In this document: positions 6,260 to 9,259 of the stretch, one piece after another | How positions within the stretch are numbered: position 1 is the first letter of the stretch | Layout of the letters: each line of letters begins with the position of its first letter | NCBI GenBank assembly: GCA_028691625.1 | Contig: JAQUYZ010000042.1 | Coordinates: 1-9,259, forward strand | Reading direction: 5' to 3' | DNA: 9,259 nt | Source of the DNA: Eubacteriales bacterium | GTDB lineage: Bacteria; Bacillota; Clostridia; Peptostreptococcales; Anaerovoracaceae | Notes under the pieces: model-generated | What the model was told of the DNA's origin: nothing | What the model saw: the letters and a program-made list of their open reading frames with translations, nothing else | Database searches by the model: none | Made by a program: the position numbers and the translations under genes

Positions 6260-6265
6260 TAAGAT
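6260..6265 (+). promoter_or_regulatory. Candidate -10 of the Pho-dependent pst promoter
   Basis: TAAGAT (4 of 6 consensus positions) lies 9 bp after the last Pho-box hexamer and 49 bp before the pstS ATG. No good -35 precedes it, as usual for promoters in which the activator site replaces the -35. Confidence 0.5.
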
Positions 6266-6314
6266 GGAAACTGTAATAAGGGAAAATGAATGAATAAGAA
6301 AGAGGGAAAAAAGA

Positions 6315-7172
6315 ATGAAAAAGATAGTGTCAATTGCATTAGTAATGATATTAGCTCTTGGAGCACTGACAGGCTGCGGCGCCAAGGTGGGGGATACCGG
6401 GACAGGTAAGGAAGCGTCCGGTACTGTTGTAACAGCGGGTTCGACCTCCGTACAGCCTTTGTCGGAAGAATTAGGGGCAGCATTTATGGATGCCAATCCT
6501 GGAATCTCTGTGGAAGTACAGGGAGGTGGCTCAGGACAGGGAATTAAAGCCATACAAGAAAAAATTGCAGATTTTGGAGCCTTATCGAGAAATGTGAAGG
6601 AGGAAGAGAAAACATCCGTCACAGAAGAGATTGTGATTGCGAAGGACGGTGTGGCCGTCATTGTCAATCCGGAATCTAAAGTCGGGAACCTTACATTAGA
6701 GCAGATCAAAAACATATTTACAGGCAAGATTTCCAACTGGAGTGAGGTCGGCGGAGAAAACGCTGCCATCGTCGTAGTGAGCAGGGAAGAAGGCTCCGGC
6801 ACGAGAGGAGCTTTTACTGAAATCACAAAGGTAATGGAAAAGAACGAAGCCGGTGAAGAGATTGACAACACAACAAAAGACGCTTTGGTACAGGGTTCGA
6901 CGGGAGCGGTAATGCAAACCGTTGCCACTACTCCGAACACCATCGGATATGTATCCCTGGGTTCCCTGAGCGATACGGTGAAAACTGTAAATGTGGAAGG
7001 CGTAACGCCGAGCGAAGAGACAGTACTGTCCGGTGAATATAGAATTTCAAGACCGTTCCTCTATGTGACAGGCGGCGAGCTGACAGAAGCAGCCCAGATC
7101 TTCATCGACTTCGTACTGAGCGAAGAGGGCCAGGCGATCGTGGAAGAAAGCGGATTTATTCCGGTAATATAA
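6315..7172 (+). CDS. pstS: Phosphate-binding lipoprotein PstS of the ABC transporter
   Basis: The 285-residue solute-binding protein captures inorganic phosphate outside the membrane and hands it to PstC-PstA. The signal peptide (KK, hydrophobic core 4-18) ends in the lipobox LTGC with lipidated Cys21. The mature part begins with a short Gly/Thr-rich tether. Phosphate-binding loops are visible as AGSTSVQPL (41-49), GGGSGQGIKAI (70-80), ADFGALSR with Asp86, Ser91 and Arg92, and SREEGSGTRGAF (156-167). The C-terminus ends in the usual GQAIVEESGFIPV. The length is normal for the short Gram-positive PstS type. ATG 6315 has AGAGGG at 6301-6306. It is first in the pst operon, behind the Pho boxes, and pstC follows after 31 nt. 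Confidence 0.96.
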   Translation: MKKIVSIALVMILALGALTGCGAKVGDTGTGKEASGTVVTAGSTSVQPLSEELGAAFMDANPGISVEVQGGGSGQGIKAIQEKIADFGALSRNVKEEEKTSVTEEIVIAKDGVAVIVNPESKVGNLTLEQIKNIFTGKISNWSEVGGENAAIVVVSREEGSGTRGAFTEITKVMEKNEAGEEIDNTTKDALVQGSTGAVMQTVATTPNTIGYVSLGSLSDTVKTVNVEGVTPSEETVLSGEYRISRPFLYVTGGELTEAAQIFIDFVLSEEGQAIVEESGFIPVI

Positions 7173-7203
7173 CGTTCGCACCAAGCGGAAAAGGAGATTC
7201 TCA

Positions 7204-8094
7204 ATGAAGACATATGAGAAAATAATAGAAAAAATAATTCTGATCTCCGCAGCTGTGTCAACCATATCGGTAGCTCTGATTACTGTGTTTATATTTCAGT
7301 CAGGGCTGCCGGTTCTGGCTGAGTATGGGATATGTGAATTTATATTCGGAACCACCTGGTCACCGACGAATGGAAGCTACGGTATTTTGCCTCTGATCAC
7401 CGGCACACTGTCGATCACCTTGGGAGCGCTGGCAATCGGGATACCGACGGGGATCGCCTGTGCCATATTTCTTTCTGAAGTCTTGCCTAAAAAAGCAGCA
7501 AAGGCCTTCAAATCTGCGATTGAGCTCCTTGCCGGGATTCCATCTGTTGTCTATGGATTCTTTGGTCTGGTTGTCATTGTTCCGGCCATCCGGAGTTATG
7601 TGCTGCCGATCTATCAGATATTCGATCCTGAGGTTTCGGCAACCGGCTTCAGCATTCTGGCAGGCTCCATTATCCTTGCGATTATGATATTGCCGACCAT
7701 CGTCAGCATTTCAGAAAATTCAATCTCGGCGGTGCCGAGAGAATTTAAGGAAGCGTCTCTGGCACTGGGCGCCAATAAGGGTGAAACGATTGTAAGGGTG
7801 CTCATCCCTGCGGCAAAGTCGGGTATTCTTTCTTCAATTATCCTCGGGATGGGCAGAGCGATTGGGGAGACCATGGCAGTGATTCTGATTACGGGGAATA
7901 TGGCGAAGGTACCCGGCAGCATCATGGATCCGGTGGCAACCTTGACAGGAACGATTGCAATGGAAATGGGATATGCGTCCCCGACGCATCAGCAGGCACT
8001 CTTTGCAGTGGGAATTATTTTGTTTCTTATCATCATGCTGCTCAATATGATCGCACAGTTCAGCATGAGAGGACTGGGAGGGAAGGCGAGCTGA
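7204..8094 (+). CDS. pstC: Phosphate ABC transporter permease PstC
   Basis: The 296-residue integral membrane protein forms one half of the phosphate channel. About six hydrophobic segments are visible, roughly at 11-32, 60-92, 110-130, 148-168, 205-230 and 265-285. The cytoplasmic coupling loop EFKEASLALGANKGETIVRV (180-199) is the EAA-type motif that docks onto PstB, followed by IPAAKSGI. AGIPSVVYGFFGL (110-122) is typical of PstC/PstA. ATG 7204 is preceded by AAGGAG at 7191-7196 with a 7-nt spacer. Its TGA overlaps the pstA ATG by one base. The assignment as PstC rather than PstA rests on order and on a sequence that fits PstC, including the long periplasmic segment around 128-148. Confidence 0.94.
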   Translation: MKTYEKIIEKIILISAAVSTISVALITVFIFQSGLPVLAEYGICEFIFGTTWSPTNGSYGILPLITGTLSITLGALAIGIPTGIACAIFLSEVLPKKAAKAFKSAIELLAGIPSVVYGFFGLVVIVPAIRSYVLPIYQIFDPEVSATGFSILAGSIILAIMILPTIVSISENSISAVPREFKEASLALGANKGETIVRVLIPAAKSGILSSIILGMGRAIGETMAVILITGNMAKVPGSIMDPVATLTGTIAMEMGYASPTHQQALFAVGIILFLIIMLLNMIAQFSMRGLGGKAS

Positions 8095-8960
8095 TGGAGC
8101 GTATGATGAATGGAAATAAGCTTAAGGATTTAAAAACTGTCAGGAATATCATGTTCTACGGCGGTATCGGATTACTGGCCGCGATTACTCTGGCCGCTCT
8201 TATTATTATTATCGGTTATATTCTGGCAAATGGACTTTCCCATATCAATCTTGAATTTTTAACGCAGGAACCGAGGAGAATGGGAAAAGAGGGAGGAATT
8301 TTCTCTGTTGTCATCGGCACGCTGATGGTCACCGGAGTCGGTATCCTGATCGCGACTCCGATCGGTATCGCGGCTGCGATCTATTTTACCGAATACGCAA
8401 GCAATGGGAAAGGGGTAATAATCATACGGTTTTTTACGGAGATCCTGGCGGGAATTCCCTCCATCATCTTCGGACTGTTCGGCTTTGCATTTTTCGTGAT
8501 CTTTCTTGGAATGGGATGGTCTGTCATTTCCGGCGGACTGACCCTGGCACTGATGGTGCTGCCGACTCTGATCCGGGCAACGGAGGAATCTTTGAAAACA
8601 GTGCCCATGGCTTACCGGGAGGGCAGCCTGTCCCTTGGTGCCACAAAGTGGCAGACAATTGTAAAAGTGATTATTCCCTGCTGCAAACCTGGAATTTTGA
8701 CCGGGTTGATTCTTGGGATCGGGAGAGCAATCGGGGAAACTGCCGCAGTCATGCTGACTGTGGGGGGATCACTGAGAATTCCAACCTCACTTTTTGATTC
8801 CACGAGAACTATGTCGGTTCATCTTTATATACTGGCGGCGGAGGGGCTGTCCCAGGAGAAAACCTATGCGACCGCAGCGCTTTTGATCATTATCGTGCTG
8901 CTGATCAATACCGCGGCAAACCTGATCAGCAGCAGACTTGGAGGAAACGATGAAAGCTAA
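8094..8960 (+). CDS. pstA: Phosphate ABC transporter permease PstA
   Basis: The 288-residue second permease pairs with PstC. It has a first membrane helix (about 20-45), several further hydrophobic segments (about 68-98, 108-138, 144-161, 200-223 and 258-278), the [12 protein letters not shown] signature (119-130) and the EAA loop [19 protein letters not shown] (174-192) followed by IPCCKPGI. Its ATG overlaps the pstC stop (TGATG, 8092-8096), and its last 11 bases overlap pstB, so translation of the three genes is coupled. Met4 and Met5 (8103 and 8106) are possible alternative starts, since GGAG at 8096-8099 is well placed for them; GGGAGG at 8077-8082 serves the first ATG. The true N-terminus is therefore uncertain by up to four residues. 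Confidence 0.94.
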   Translation: MERMMNGNKLKDLKTVRNIMFYGGIGLLAAITLAALIIIIGYILANGLSHINLEFLTQEPRRMGKEGGIFSVVIGTLMVTGVGILIATPIGIAAAIYFTEYASNGKGVIIIRFFTEILAGIPSIIFGLFGFAFFVIFLGMGWSVISGGLTLALMVLPTLIRATEESLKTVPMAYREGSLSLGATKWQTIVKVIIPCCKPGILTGLILGIGRAIGETAAVMLTVGGSLRIPTSLFDSTRTMSVHLYILAAEGLSQEKTYATAALLIIIVLLINTAANLISSRLGGNDES

Positions 8961-9259
8961 TTTTAAAACAGACCACAACGATATAAAATTTGAGATAGAG
9001 AAGCTGAATCTTTACTATGGGAGCTTTCAGGCCTTGAAGGAGATCGATATGACCATATACGGGAATAAGATCACTGCGCTGATCGGCCTGTCAGGCTGCG
9101 GCAAATCGACCTTTATAAGAACGCTGAACAGGATGAATGATCTGATTCAGGGTGTCACGATTGAAGGAATCATCCAATTTGATAACAGGGACATTTACGG
9201 AAACTGGTATGATATCATCGAACTGCGCAAGAAGGTTGGGATGGGCTTTCAAAAACCGA
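8950..9259 (+). CDS. pstB: Phosphate ABC transporter ATPase PstB, 3'-truncated
   Basis: The first 103 codons of the ATP-binding subunit are present; the gene runs off the window end, so the ABC signature and Walker B lie outside. The visible part has the N-terminal strand motif [18 protein letters not shown], Walker [10 protein letters not shown] (46-54; most PstB proteins have Pro where Leu47 is), the PstB-typical [13 protein letters not shown] and the Q-loop region GMGFQKP (97-103). It would sit on the cytoplasmic face and power PstC-PstA. ATG 8950 overlaps the pstA end by 11 nt, with GGAGG at 8940-8944 five bases upstream. Whether phoU follows cannot be seen. Confidence 0.95.
   Translation, partial: MKANFKTDHNDIKFEIEKLNLYYGSFQALKEIDMTIYGNKITALIGLSGCGKSTFIRTLNRMNDLIQGVTIEGIIQFDNRDIYGNWYDIIELRKKVGMGFQKP

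Larger units (their letters stand above)
5919..6314. other. 396-bp non-coding gap between phoR and pstS
   Basis: The first 130 bp have no gene I can support. An intrinsic terminator follows (6053-6084). The stretch 6085-6200 shows only weak promoter-like words, such as TATAAT at 6105-6110 with TTGGTG 16 bp upstream. The last part holds the Pho boxes, a -10 and the pstS ribosome site (AGAGGG, 6301-6306, 8 nt before ATG). Confidence 0.6.

Overview
The window looks like chromosomal DNA of an anaerobic, low-to-mid GC Gram-positive bacterium, probably of the class Clostridia. I infer this from the ferredoxin-type redox enzymes, a TTG start, strong purine-rich ribosome binding sites, a lipoprotein PstS, Bacillus-type Pho boxes and the codon use. 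No genus can be assigned. All nine genes lie on the + strand. I see no mobile element, RNA gene or CRISPR array.

Region 1 (1-3760) is a flavin/iron-sulfur redox block. It opens with the 3' part of a dihydroorotate-dehydrogenase-like FMN/[4Fe-4S] protein whose expected catalytic Cys and substrate-binding Asn are replaced by Ser and Gly. A perfect 23-bp hairpin with a T-tract closes that unit. After a 312-bp non-coding leader comes the tightly coupled preT-preA pair, 1 nt apart. PreT is the NAD(P)H/FAD/Fe-S electron-input subunit and PreA the FMN/Fe-S catalytic subunit of a bacterial dihydropyrimidine dehydrogenase; together they correspond to the two halves of mammalian DPD. Both genes use AGA for almost every arginine, unlike their neighbours, which suggests strong expression.

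Region 2 (3760-6090) is a two-component system. A PhoB/PhoP-type response regulator is followed 2 nt later by a PhoR-type membrane histidine kinase. The pair is preceded by an extended -10 promoter and followed by a clear intrinsic terminator.

Region 3 (6090-9259) is the high-affinity phosphate transport operon pstS-pstC-pstA-pstB, cut off inside pstB. Its upstream region carries TTAACA-like hexamers at exact 11-bp steps, the arrangement expected of a PhoP-binding Pho box, placed just upstream of a weak -10. The natural reading is that PhoR senses phosphate limitation, PhoP is phosphorylated, binds these boxes and switches on the pst transporter.

The most unusual items are the Cys-to-Ser DHOD-like paralogue beside preTA, the divergent PreA active-site loop, and the long leader and codon bias of preTA. 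The pho-pst part is conventional. I did not find evidence for an entirely new system.
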